NCBI GenBank assembly: GCA_029215795.1
Contig: JARDYH010000005.1
Coordinates: 37,020,001-37,084,000, forward strand
Direction of reading: 5' to 3'
Length of the DNA stretch: 64,000 nt
From: Anniella stebbinsi
Taxonomy: Eukaryota > Chordata > Lepidosauria > Squamata > Anniellidae
This document shows positions 35,531-49,288 of this stretch, piece after piece; positions within the stretch are counted from its first letter, which is position 1; each line of letters begins with the position of its first letter. Under the pieces are notes generated by a model. It saw nothing but the letters and a program-made list of their open reading frames with translations, ran no database searches and was not told the origin of the DNA. Position numbers and translations under genes: made by a program.

Positions 35531-36232
35531 CTGTTCTTCCTGCTGCTCACTTTCCTGCTGCCTCAAAATGAAACCTTCAGCCAGGGCAACAGCTTGGGCA
35601 CAGGTCTCTGGGCTACGCTCCCTGACCTGACTCTGTATTTCCTGCGGCAGGATGGTCAGGAACTGCTCTAAGATCAGCAGCTCGATGATCTGCTCTTTCG
35701 TACGACTCTCTGGCTCCAGCCAGCAATGGCAGAGTTCGCGCAGGCGTCCACAAACCTCCCGAGGCCCCTCAGCCTCCTGGTAGCAGAACTGCCTGAAGCG
35801 CTGGCGGTGTATCTCCGTGCTGGTGGAATTCCCTTGCAGGAAGACAGCCTTCACCTTCCCGTAGTCTATTTTGTCCCTGACATTCAGGCCGCTAAATGCT
35901 TGCTGGGCTTCTGCGCTGAAGGCTGGCATGAGTCGGGACACGCTATCTCCTCTCGGCCACTGGCAGGCACCAAACACACGCTCAAAAGTGACCAGGTCAT
36001 CCCAGGATGTCAGTTCTGGCAGCTGTGGGTTTCCCCATCCTGAGGCAGGAGACTGCATGGTCTTCAGGAAGTCCTGCCACTGGGATTCCAAATGGTGCGG
36101 TATGCCCTCCTGTCGTGGTACTGCCCAGCAAGGTAGCTCCCGGATGATCCCAGGTGGGATGGCAAAACTCTCTCTTCCTGTTCCCTCTATTCCCTCTGCT
36201 GGCTTGGGGCCTGCTGTGGCCTGCTTTTCCAT
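35531..36232 (-). CDS. SCAN-KRAB zinc-finger gene, exon 1: SCAN domain
   Basis: The minus-strand start ATG is at 36232-36230 in a good context (AAAATGG), giving [14 protein letters not shown], a typical N-terminus of reptile SCAN proteins. The open frame runs further upstream but has no ATG there. The exon encodes 234 codons and ends in phase 0 at the donor GTGAGT (35530-35525). The SCAN oligomerisation domain spans residues about 145-228, with [30 protein letters not shown] and LPQEIQSQV motifs. In vertebrates SCAN mediates homo- and hetero-dimerisation between zinc-finger proteins. The joined coding length (702+127+992) is 607 codons with no phase conflict. An upstream non-coding exon probably exists but is not placed. 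Confidence 0.9.
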
Positions 36233-36638
36233 TTTTACTACTGGAAACAGCCTCTTGTAAAACGTTCCCTGAACCTGGAGACCCAGGGCTGCCACCTCCC
36301 ACAACTATTCAGCCATTTTGTCTCCCTGGAGACAGACTTATACCCACTCAGGTTCCACCACCTACCCCCCACTTCTACTGCTTCCACACTTAGAACCCTT
36401 CCTTACTATGTTCTGTTCTGTGTACCTGCACCCTGCTGCTGTTAGCATGCAATATGCCTCTCTTACAGCTCACAATGTGAGTAGGTTCAAATAGTGGGGC
36501 TAGGGCATATCTGTGACTGAGCCAGAATTCCTGTTCAGTTACCCAGAGTTTGTTCCTAAGAAGAGAAAGAAATGAAATGTCATTTATGACAGTTATGTTC
36601 TACCTTTTCTCTAAGGAGCTCAGGGCAGTGTATATAAG

Positions 36639-37469
36639 CATAGGTAGGGTGACCAGATAAAATCCAGGTCAGGGCTCATGTCACTTTAACAGTTGTAGAG
36701 AAAAGGGAATTTCAGCCAGTGTCATTTGTATGCAATTAGTTTCTGGTGAAATTCCCTCTTCATCACAACAGTTAAAGTTGCATGCACTATACTAGAGTGA
36801 CTATATACAAAAGAAGGCAGGGCCCCTGCAACTTTAACAGTTGTGATGAAGAGGTAATTTCACCAGGGACTAATTGCATACAAATGACACTGGCTGAAAT
36901 TCCCTTTTCTCTACAACTGTTAAAGTGACATGAGCCCTGACCTGGGTTTTATCTGGTCACCCTAAGCATAGGGGTATGCAAGGGGTGTGCCGGGTGTGCC
37001 CAGGCACACCCTAATGTCTCGAGCAATAAGCGCCGAATTGAGGGGGGCATTGAGTAGGGATCCAGAGGGGGATTCAGTCATAGCGGGAATGGCCCTCCAG
37101 CTACCCTCTGGCTGCTCCACTGCCCCCGCCTCCAGGAGCAGGAGCAAAAAGAAATCACTCTGCTGGGAGCTTCTCTTCTTGGAGACATGTTTCAAAGAGA
37201 CCAGGAGGAAGGGCACTGAAGGCTAATATCACCTCGCAAACACCTTCAATGTCATCACAAAGCTCCACCAATGCTGGGGCTTGAGGAGCATCTCCTCACA
37301 CCCCCCCCCCACCATGCAATGGCCTTTCTGTGGTCAGGCAAGCTGAACACGGAATAAGTATTTAGTGTTTAATAGATAATGAATAAAAATAGTGTTCAAT
37401 AAATGTTCACCTTTAAAAAAAAAAATCCATAGGTGCACACCCTAATGAAATGCGCTGCGCACGCCTATG
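36639..37469. mobile_element. hAT-like element inserted in the SINE
   Basis: It starts 'catagg' (36639-36644), is interrupted by MITE copy 3, continues at 36973 and ends '...gcgcacgcctatg'. The ends CATAGGGGTATGC and CATAGGCGTGCGC (reverse complement of the right end) are imperfect inverted repeats. The flanks tatataag and catataag match at 7 of 8 bases, which suits a hAT target duplication. No transposase was seen. Confidence 0.6.
36645..36964. mobile_element. hAT-like hairpin MITE, copy 3
   Basis: A 320-bp fold-back element with ends 'tagggtgaccagataaaatc' and near-perfect complement. A perfect 8-bp direct repeat, agcatagg, flanks it at 36637-36644 and 36965-36972. It has the same arms and loop as copies 1 and 4. 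Confidence 0.92.
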
Positions 37470-38849
37470 CATATAAGGTTATCAAATTTTCCCTCAAAAT
37501 ATCCTTGTGAGGAAGGTGAAGCTGAGAAGGAGTAATTGGTCACCCAGTGAGTTTTGTGGCTTCTCTCGACAGAGTGGGAGAAAAGTAGGGTATTTTGTTT
37601 TAAAACAATGCATAATCTCTAGGCCATAATAGCATCAGATATATGACACAGCACTGCACATTTATATACACACACTATGTATTACAGAACAAAGTTAAAA
37701 TACATGGGACAGTAACAAAAGTGTGAAAATTGCAGCTAGTTTTGCTATAGCAACAGAAAAATAAAGCCACTGTATGAATCATAAGAGCAACAGAAAGATA
37801 CTGTCATTGTTATATAAAGATGTTACACTTGAACTTTAGAAAATATACAAAATCGGGGGGGGGGGGGTTTAGAGAAGAAACAATTATATTTAAGCCCTTG
37901 ATGAGCGATGTTTTATGCCTAATCTCATTTTGACTGATTAAATTTTCTCTGCCCAAGACTCTTGCTTTTGTGCTGAGAGTGAGAGACACTTCTGGATTTC
38001 ATAAATTTTATTTACCATTGCATATCTAGTGTAGGAGTTGGGGGTCTAGGTTTATTACTCATTTATTTATTGCATCTGTACCCCATCCTTCCTCTGTAGT
38101 TCTCAAAGAGGAGTCCATGGTATTCTCAAAGCAGTCTCCCACCAAAGGTTCTAGCCAGATCCACGTTTCCTTAGGTGTAGAGATGGAACAACACAAGACA
38201 TGCGTGTCTGGACAACTGTCTGGTTTCAGAATCTCTGATCAGAGTTATGTAGGGGCTTGGGACCATTAGGCAGAGCGAAGGAGCCACCTCAGGGAGCTGA
38301 TTTTGAGTGTCATTAAAGGACAGCAACATTGTTAGTAATTTTTAAAAGGATTTTGACTCCCAGGGACAGGCAATTGTGGAATTTTCTGTCTCAAGTACCA
38401 AAATAACATGGCATCCTTGGACACTATGAACTTGATTTGAAGGGGGGCATTTGCTGTTCCGCCTCAGGCACCAAAATGTCTTGCATGGTGGACTGTTCCC
38501 AAGCATATTTGTTTAGAGGCAGATAGTGCTAAAATGGTATTCCTGAATGGGTTTCATAAAATAAAATCCTAACCCCTGGAGGAAGGCAAGGAGAGTCTAG
38601 TGCATCGCTTGAAGGAAATTGAAGTTGTTTGGCTCAGTTAGGTGAGCGGGCAGTGTGCTCATGGGTATGTTGGTTCATTTCCATGTGAGGGTATTCAGCG
38701 CATTCTTAAAAAAGTGGCCCTGAGGAAGGGGAGGGCAACCACTTTCGAAAAACCGTAACCCATCACCTGGAGGTTCCGTTCTCCCAGTTCCAGACATGGG
38801 AGTGCAGGCTGTGACTACCAGTGATGAGGAAGAATATACACTTGCGCTA

Positions 38850-39125
38850 ATGGGAAGAGACCACAGCGCAGTAGCAAAGCACATGTTTTGTATGCAGAAG
38901 ATCACACAACAGTGCATATTTATTTGGTGCTATGCAAGTTGTTGTGACTCTGTCGCTGGTTTTCCTTTCTGTAACTGAGTGCCTCCCTGTTGTTTTGCAT
39001 ACAGAAGGCCCCAGGTTCAGACCTTGGCTTCTCCAGTTCAAAAGATCAGAGAGAGAGTGGATGATAGGAAAGGCTCTTAACTGCCTGAGGCCCTAGAGAA
39101 CTCTGCTCCTGCTCAGAGTAGACCA
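38850..39125 (+). repeat. tRNA-derived SINE, interrupted or two overlapping copies
   Basis: A head-like segment ('cacagcgcagtagcaaagca', 'catgttttgtatgcagaaga') is followed by about 75 bp of unrelated sequence. A second 'gttttgcatacagaaggccc' then continues with 'caggttcagacc' and the SINE body. The duplicated 'ttttg.at.cagaag' marks the break. Confidence 0.5.
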
Positions 39126-39402
39126 GAAATGTTGAACCTCTTTCAGCCTGAGAGCGCATTCCAGTGGTGGGGAGGGCCAAAAACAAACAAATCCCAATAT
39201 CAACATATTTTACCTTAAAGCTCTTCTTGCCTCTTAAACCTTAGGAGAAGCATTTCAACCTTTTAGGTTGGAGGGTAAAAATGCACAAAAGCCTGGAAAA
39301 CATCAAATGATTGGCATTGATGACAAGAGGGAGTTGCCATGTGGGAAACCTTGGCGGGGTTTATTGTGCCAAGGCTTAAGAGCCTGGCAATAGGTTCGGT
39401 TA

Positions 39403-39403
<1 letters not shown>

Positions 39404-39442
<39 letters not shown>
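39404..39442 (+). repeat. (ATT)n microsatellite
   Basis: About 13 ATT units without interruption. Confidence 0.95.
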
Positions 39443-39651
39443 GCCATTTTCTGGGAGCAACATGTTGAGGTGGGTGTGGGGAGAAAATAATTCTTAACGT
39501 TGTTATTCAATCTTTGATAGTGGCACTAGCGACGAAATTTCTTGGACGGCTACGCTGGGACGGTTTATCACTCCCAGACATCGACTGAGGACTAGGCGAC
39601 CAGGCATGTTGCCTGAATGTTTCTGTAGCAGGGTTATTTCTTCTTTCGGGA

Positions 39652-39674
39652 TGTGTGTGTGTGTGTGTGTGTGT
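39652..39674 (+). repeat. (TG)n microsatellite
   Basis: About 11 uninterrupted TG units. Confidence 0.9.
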
Positions 39675-40089
39675 ATTTTAGCTATAGCAGCCCCCAAAGA
39701 GTAGGACCGGAGCAGAAGGAAAACAGAGGTGTTATTGTCTGAGAGACCAAGAGCAGGCTAAGCATGTGGATGCCTTAATCGGCTCAGGAGTTAAACACGT
39801 TTCTGCAGAGCAGCAGGAGCTGGGAGCTTGCTCGCCCTTCTCCTCCTGCCTCAGCCCTCCCCCATAAAGCAGTGGGACCCTAACAGCCCCCCACTCACCT
39901 CCTCAAGCTCCACGGACAACGTGAGGAAGCCAGTAGCTTGCCAAGTTAGAAGTTTGTGTATGCGTGTGTAGTATCAATGAGCCTAGCAATTTCCCCACCT
40001 TCATTCCCCGCCCCTGCCCCTAAACTAACAGGGTCTGATAGACTCTTCCTCCCCCAATTTGCAAGTGACTGGCTGGATGCGAAGATCAT

Positions 40090-40113
40090 GGGGGGGGGGG
40101 GGGGAAGGGGGGG
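40090..40113 (+). repeat. Poly-G tract
   Basis: A run of 15 G, then AA and 7 more G. It could form a G-quadruplex and is prone to length errors in sequencing. Confidence 0.85.
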
Positions 40114-40379
40114 AGAACTCTTAGAGACTAAACGAAACGAGACGGGGGTCTGGTGGAAGAAACCTCCGTTTAGGAATCCAGCAGTTCTTGCTGAAAGGAG
40201 TTTTCATTCAGGGTTAAACAGGCAGAGAGAAGGTCCCTCCTTTCTCCCCGCTCTACAAATAAACAAAAACTCTGGAATTTTCTTTTTCTTTTTGGTCGTC
40301 AGGGAAGAAGTGAAGCCCGCAATGTCCCCTTTTCTTTTCTTGTTTAATTTAATGCATCCGTGAAGCTTAGATCGGGTTT

Positions 40380-40720
40380 GCTTTGCTACTGCAACCGGGT
40401 GGGGGCGGAGGGCTTGCGACGAACTAGCGACGCTGGACAAAGGAAGCGAAGTGGTTCCATAGCACAGGCCCCATAGAAGCGCCACCCCACCGCTCGCATA
40501 GATCAAAGTCGTCATTTTCCCAACTCCGTAAAGAAGAGGCGACCCACACACACCTCCACCTTCCCCCCCCCCCCGCCGGCACCTACGCAAATCTAGAGAG
40601 ATCCGTGTGGAACAGAGAGAGAGAGAAACTCCCCCCCCCCCCACGCACCACTTCTCTCCCAGCCTTCTCCTCTCCCCCCACCCGGATTTTGATCGACTCC
40701 GCCTGATTTTTCCCTCTCCC
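40380..40720 (-). promoter_or_regulatory. CpG-enriched stretch, possible promoter of the zinc-finger gene
   Basis: CG dinucleotides are frequent (for example 'cttgcgacgaactagcgacg', 'cgctcgcatag', 'aagaggcgaccc') and G/C runs are common, in contrast with the flanks. It lies about 4 kb upstream of the SCAN exon on the minus strand. The assignment to that gene is positional only; no TSS motif is clear. Confidence 0.35.
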
Positions 40721-41932
40721 TCCCCTGTAGCTACATCAGCTTCCCTTTGCCCAGATGCCCCTTAAACTCACCGCTCCCCACAGTTCCTGCCTCCGCGCAG
40801 ACCCCTGAGGATCTCGAGCCCTGCAGGCAATCCCCCCACCCCTTAATAAAATTCAAATCCCGAGGTTTTTAATCCAGGGCGGAGCAGGATGGAGCCCTGG
40901 CTATTGCATCGCCCCTCTCGGCTTCCTGGGCCTCTCCAGGGCTTAGCTCTCACTCAATAGGACTAAGCCGGCTTAAATCCAAGGGCTCCTGTTTAACTGG
41001 TTTGAGGATCGGGCTGCCAGTCAATTTAACTCTTGACGCGTTTCAGCATTAAAAGAGTGGGGGGTGGAGGGATGGGGAGGAACAGTTGAGGATGACTTTA
41101 TCCCTTGGCAAGGCGAAGTATCCTGGCACTGCACAAGCGCCAGGCTCTGGCTTGCAAAGCTAGACTCCTTTGATGCCCATTGCACAAAAAATAAATTTCT
41201 CTTTCTGGTGCCACCTTAACCGAAAGAGCCAATGCTCACACTGCTAAGCATTTCAAAAACAAGAAATCGCGATGTCATCCACTCCTAGCCTATTCCCATA
41301 ACCATTCCAAAGTCAGACCAGAGATACCAGTTGCTGAGGGGTCTTGAGAAATGGGAAATGTCTGTCCCACCTTCTGACGTATACGCATTTATTGCTCAGT
41401 ATGCATCTCTGATACCTGCAGTTCCTTATGTGTGAAATAGTACAGAATATAGGGGTGAGAAAAGGGTATATGAATCTTTTAGGCAGTGATCACACTTATT
41501 AGTCTCTATGCAAAATAATAACTGCACACAAATCAGACATTGGGAACAATAATTTCCTGGAAGGAGGGAGGGGAGGACATTTCAACCCTCCCCCACCCAA
41601 GATATTCTGTCAATGACCTTAGGTGGCTATTCTTGAACAAAGGAATTTCAAAGACAGGTATCAATATAATTTTTTGTATTACAATTCATCAAGAAATTCA
41701 GCTATTTCCTGTGGTTTGAATAAGGACAAAAAGTTTGTTAAAATCACACTATAGTATATATGTCATCTGCTCACCATTGCAATCTCTGTGTTATCACTAA
41801 ACAACATTTTGTGAATTATCACTGTCTGTACTTTTTGCATTTCATTTTTCTCTGACAATATAATTTACATCTCCTCTCCCACCCATTCCAGAATTCGTAC
41901 ATAAATATCCTAATTTGAGGTAAACCCTTCAT

Positions 41933-42046
41933 GCATCTGATGAAGTGGGCAGTTCACGAAAGCTTACGCCAAAATAAAATTGTTAATCTTTAGGGTGGCA
42001 CAAGACTTGTTCTTGTTTTTGCTACAACAGACCAATATAGCTAAAG
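41933..42046 (+). repeat. Widespread amniote interspersed repeat, class not assigned
   Basis: It has the motif series 'gcatctgatgaagtgggc', 'cacgaaagcttacgcc', 'aaaataaaattgttaatctt' and 'acagaccaatatagcta'. I know this series as a common repeat in reptile genomes but I do not assign its class. Confidence 0.55.
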
Positions 42047-42629
42047 AAATGTTAGCCACTCATGATTTAAATGAATAATTTTAGGGGCATAGCTGCACTG
42101 GCTTTCTGTTACTTTAAAAGTGTATTTCAAGATGCTGATTTTGACATGTGAAATTTCAAAATGGCCTGAAACACTGATATAGCTTAGTAAAGAAAGAAAA
42201 TACCCAGCATTTAAACCATAACATAATTTTCTGAATTAAAACTATCCCAACTCAAGGAAAGTCTTTCAACTCCCCCTCAAAATATGCTGGTTCAGATTTT
42301 GGTGAATCGCTAAGGAAAGGAAACCCATCACTTATGGAGCAGCTACACAGGGGAAAAACACCTCCCTACTTATGCTGGATGCGGTAATGATTTGGCACAT
42401 GAAATGGTATTATTAAGATGACATTCTCAGTTGCTTTTAGATAGGAATGGGCAACTTACAATCTAATTTTAAAAGCCCTCTGCAAATGATCAGCTCAGAC
42501 CTCTGGCACGAACAATCCACCCCACCCACTTTTGGCTCTGGTCTTGCTCACTGTTGGTATGCAGTCCCTGACAGATACCCTCAAAGGAATGTGGCCCTTG
42601 ACAGAAAAAAGGCTCTCTGCCCATCTGAG

Positions 42630-42949
42630 TAGGGTGACCAGATAAAATCCAGGTCAGGGCTCATGTAACTTTAACAGTTGTAGGGCAAAGGGAATTTCAG
42701 CCAGTGTCATTTGTATGCAATTAGTTCCTGGTGAAATTCCCTCTTCATCACAACAGTTAAAGTTGCATGCACTATACTAGAGTGACTATATACAAAAGAA
42801 GGCAGGGCCCCTGCAACTTTAACTGTTGTGATGAAGAGGTAATTTCACCAGGGACTAATTGCATACAAATGACACTGGCTGAAATTCCCTTTTCTCTACA
42901 ACTGTTAAAGTGACATGAGCCCTGACCTGGATTTTATCTGGTCAGCCTA
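42630..42949. mobile_element. hAT-like hairpin MITE, copy 4
   Basis: A 320-bp element with ends 'tagggtgaccagataaaatc' and complement (one mismatch near the tip). A perfect 8-bp direct repeat, catctgag, flanks it at 42622-42629 and 42950-42957. It is very similar to copy 3 throughout. Confidence 0.92.
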
Positions 42950-43063
42950 CATCTGAGGTGCAGCATAATGAGGATGAAAGATATCTTTCTTTGCTGTGAT
43001 TGTGAATTTCTATAGATCCAAGTATGGGAAACCTCTGGGGTGTGAGTCAGTTATGGCCTACAG

Positions 43064-43659
43064 CAGGGGTGCCCAAATGGTTTGGACCTGTAGGCACATT
43101 TGGGAATTTGAGAAACTGCTGTAGGCACCACCACAAAATGGCTCCCATGGAGGATGTGACTAGTCACATAATGGCAGCTGTGAGGGCCTGGTTTATCAAA
43201 AGTGGTGCGAGGAGGAGAGAAGTAGCGAGGCTAGATGCTGGGAGTAAAAACAGAAAGGCAAAGAGGTAGAGGGGGAAAAAAAGACCGAAGCTAGCAAGGG
43301 AGAGAAAGAAAAAGACTAGGGATGGAGAAGGGAGAGAAATAGCGAGGAAAGAGGTTGGGGGAGAGAAATAACGACGCTATAGACTAGGAGGAGAAAGCAA
43401 GCAAAGGGGAAAGGTCTGTGTGGGCAGAAGATTGTGTGGGTCGAGAAAGCAATTCTTTGCTTCTCTACTTGCCTACCAACAGCTGATCTGCACTAGGTTC
43501 AGGAATAGAACGGAGTACCTGGTACCCTAATGTTTTTCAAGATTTTATTTTTTAAAAATTGGCGGGGTAGCGGTGACAGGGAGTGAAAAACTTTGTGGGC
43601 ACCATTGGAGGTCTCCGTGGGTGCTATGGCGCCCGTGAATGCTACATTGGGGACTCCTG
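43064..43659. mobile_element. hAT-Charlie-like non-autonomous element, 596 bp
   Basis: The ends CAGGGGTGCCCAAAT and CAGGAGTCCCCAATG (reverse complement of the right end) are inverted repeats. The flanks gcctacag and gactacag match at 7 of 8 bases. The interior has a purine-rich stretch at 43200-43420. No intact transposase frame. Confidence 0.7.
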
Positions 43660-44337
43660 GACTACAGGGAACCCCATCCAGCCTGAAAGCTTCCATCCCA
43701 CACACCTCCCCCCCAAGTCCCATCCCCTCTCCCAAGTCCCCAGACCCTATCTTCTTTCCCAGAATTGAAAATCTTTTCTCTCTGATGAGCAGCTGAAAAA
43801 AGGGATTTCCTCTGAATCCTCATCCCTGTGCTGCATTTAAGCCTTTTCAAAGACTCCACTGGTGATGTTAGTATTTTGGGATTAAATCTTTGCAGGGGTG
43901 GGGGAAAGTGTGATATTGACATGTGAAAATGCAACAAAATTGTCTTTACACGCACTCACACACACACTCACACAGGTAAACTGTATCTTCAAAAAGACAT
44001 TCCTTTTATTCCAGAAAACGCACACACTCCAGTACCCTTCATATGATCTGCTTGTGTATATGACACAAAACCAGTATAACTATTCTCTTCTGCTCAACGA
44101 CTGGGGAAATACCTGTAACTTGCATACAGCGTGGGTTATGATTATACATCTGCAGTGTTATCCTAAATCATGAAGGCTCATCCCATGATGTTACTTATGT
44201 GAAGTCTTACGTTATTTTACTGAAATATTTACAGCAACATAGGTAGCTCTTGGCTAATGCCCATTCCTATACCAACAGAGCCATGAATATTCTAAGTCCT
44301 ACTCACACTACAACCTACTCTCAGTAACCACATAAGG

Positions 44338-44664
44338 CAGGGGTGCAGAACTCAAGCTCTGGGGCCAAATCCAGCCCTCTGGGGTGTCCACAAGGTCCCA
44401 CCCTTTCCCTGGCCACATTCCCTTTCCCCCAAACTAATTATTATTTGGAGGTTTCCCTGCTTTTATGAAGTTTTTTCCCCATTCCAAAAGACCAAAATGC
44501 CTCTCCTTAGGTTTAGTTAGTGGCAGTAAGAGCTTTAAACTAAAATATGCTGGTATTCCTGGTCACACCCCTTTTGCCTTTGGCCCCATCCCCTAGAATC
44601 CCCTCCTCCCAGCTTTTCCAAAATAGAATTTGGCTCATTGGCTGAAAGCAGTTCTGCCCTCATG
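44338..44664. mobile_element. hAT-like non-autonomous element, 327 bp
   Basis: It begins 'caggggtgcagaactcaagc' and ends 'gaaagcagttctgccctcat' plus G; these are imperfect inverted repeats. A perfect 8-bp direct repeat, acataagg, flanks it at 44330-44337 and 44665-44672. Confidence 0.78.
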
Positions 44665-45009
44665 ACATAAGGCAGAATCAAGTTTGTCAGAGGTAGCTAT
44701 TGTTACTGCAGTATCTTGCCCAGCAAGAAAACCAATGCTTTGTAGGTTTGTGTCACTGCTGCAATTTTTGTATTCTATGCACTAATCCAGCAGAAACTGT
44801 TTTCCTAGAACCTATGGTTGTTCCTCAGACATTTACACGGTCATTCCAGATTTTCCTCAGAAAGGCACAGCTGCATGGCAGCATTAGGTATATTGCTAGG
44901 AAGACCTACACCCAACAGGTTAGCTAGCGTTCTATGCCCATAGCACATGCCCCAGAATCTTGTGCAATATGAAAGGGCTCCACATTAGATCTCTGCAGAC
45001 AAATTAATG

Positions 45010-45230
45010 TAATTTTTAATGGTGTTCTTTATTCAGTTATTCTATTTGTTCACCCCTCTGAAATCTTTGAATAGGGAGCAGCATATAAATATTGTAAAGA
45101 AATAAAAGATAAATCAAATTAATTTAAAAACGGGTTTTAATAGTTTTTATCAAGCGCTATTGATTGTAAACCACCTTGAGTGGCATTTTGGCAGAAAGGC
45201 GGGTTACAAGTCAAATAATTAAATAAAATA
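45010..45230 (+). mobile_element. L2-like LINE 3' tail
   Basis: Contains 'gattgtaaaccaccttgagt' and 'cagaaaggcgggttacaagt' followed by an AAATAAAATA tail, typical of L2-like 3' ends. An upstream tail-like segment lies at 45060-45110. Confidence 0.55.
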
Positions 45231-45757
45231 GAAAGGGGTTCTTGAGGGCAGGAAGTTCAAGTTTAAATCTATCAAAGGCTAGAGGAAGGCTGTGTCCACA
45301 TGTCCATTTCTGGACCTGTGCAAAATAACTCAGTAAACTAAACTGCTAGGTAGCCACATACCTACATGAACCAGCTTTTAATAAACCCATTTTAAAAATG
45401 AATAAAATGTGTGGTTTTCTATGCCTTGAGTGGATGCTTTACTTTTCTCTGCATGATTATGGGCAACTACAGCAGGCCTGAATCATCGAAGAAGTGTTTG
45501 GCTAATAGTCAGCCCCCATAGTTTTCATTAGATTCTGTGGTTCCAAACAGAAATCAATATTGTTGCTGTAATACTTAAATATTAATACAGTCTCATAAAA
45601 CTCATGGAACTATTACTTGCTAAACGAGTGAACAAACACGTAGCAAAAATACAGCGATCCAGCCTCAAGCTCTGCTAGGATTTAAAACCATGTGCTTCAA
45701 GGAGGAAATGACTGCTGCCTCGCCCTGTATGCGCCACCTTATAAAATCCGGTGGAAA

Positions 45758-46115
45758 ACTACATCTCCCTGCATGCACCTCTGCATCGGAAGCAATAAAG
45801 TTCATCCTTCCCTCTTCCGATGCATTCTGGTAGGCGTCCGAGCGTTAATATAACCACTCCTTCGATGGAAATAATCCTTCCGCAAAGAAGGAGAATAAAT
45901 ATAGTTCTACTCATAGACGCCCGGAAACCGGAGTTGGTGGTCGAAATCGGACTTAGTCCTTTTTTTCTGTCCGCAGGAACAACCACACTGCGATGGATAC
46001 CTCCCCTCCGAGACTCTTTTCTTAGCAAATATTTTAAATCGTTGGCGGAAATGTGGTAAAACGCTTCCGCCCGGCGGAGGGAAGTTATATAAGGTTCGCA
46101 GAGAGAGAGCCGGAT
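45758..46115 (+). promoter_or_regulatory. RPS26: RPS26 promoter region
   Basis: It contains a ZNF143-type motif, 'actacatctccctgcatgc' at 45758-45776, and a partial reverse one, 'tgcattctgg' at 45821-45830. A TATA-like 'ttatataagg' at 46085-46094 lies about 25-30 bp before the presumed start site. CpG density rises from about 45,830. Motif roles are inferred from known ribosomal-protein promoters. Confidence 0.6.
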
Positions 46116-46143
46116 CCTCTTTCGCTTCCTCAGCGTCGAGATG
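46116..46143 (+). CDS. RPS26: RPS26 exon 1 (5'UTR with TOP motif and the start codon only)
   Basis: The presumed transcript start is the pyrimidine tract CCTCTTTCGCTTCCTC, a 5' TOP element as in ribosomal-protein mRNAs; this suggests mTOR-linked translational control. The ATG is at 46141-46143 and the donor GTGGGT follows at once, so exon 1 supplies only the initiator methionine. Human RPS26 has the same layout. The bases 46116-46140 are untranslated. Confidence 0.9.
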
Positions 46144-49207
<3,064 letters not shown>

Positions 49208-49243
49208 GGTGCTGCACCAAGACCACCCCCTAAGCCTATGTAA
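49208..49243 (+). CDS. RPS26: RPS26 exon 4 (C-terminus)
   Basis: After TTTCCAG the exon encodes GAAPRPPPKPM and a TAA stop at 49241-49243. The four exons give 115 residues, exactly the length of the vertebrate protein, with no frameshift. It is intron-containing and in conserved synteny, so it is the parental gene and not one of the many processed RPS26 copies. Confidence 0.95.
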   Translation, partial: GAAPRPPPKPM

Positions 49244-49282
49244 GGAGATGGTTTGAGTGATGTCAGTTTCTACTATTGACTC

Positions 49283-49288
49283 AATAAA
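49283..49288 (+). terminator. RPS26: RPS26 polyadenylation signal
   Basis: AATAAA about 40 bp after the stop, followed by a GT-rich stretch ('gatggtctgtttatgtg'). This gives a very short 3'UTR, typical of ribosomal-protein genes. Confidence 0.88.

Larger units (their letters stand above)
36590..37575 (-). repeat. SINE-type repeat, antisense, split by nested transposons
   Basis: The left part (36590-36638, 'ctctaaggagctcagggcag') and right part (about 37478-37575, 'cttgtgaggaaggtgaagct', 'cacccagtgag') together resemble the reverse complement of a Sauria-type SINE. The region between them is a hAT-like element that itself contains MITE copy 3. Confidence 0.6.
37576..40379. other. Intergenic, no gene seen
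   Basis: It contains poly-G at 37855-37867, SINE pieces near 38060-38160 and 38850-39125, and microsatellites. No exon is supported on either strand. Confidence 0.55.

Noticed and set aside
35871..36260. Plus-strand open frame of 129 codons
   Set aside because: It overlaps the SCAN exon on the other strand, has no recognisable domain and no splice support.
36233..36304. Extended N-terminus of the SCAN protein starting at 36304
   Set aside because: That codon is TTG on the minus strand. The first ATG in frame is at 36232 and has a good context.
40204..40644. Minus-strand open frame of 146 codons near the CpG-rich stretch
   Set aside because: Its composition follows the C- and G-runs and it has no domain. 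More likely untranslated or promoter DNA.
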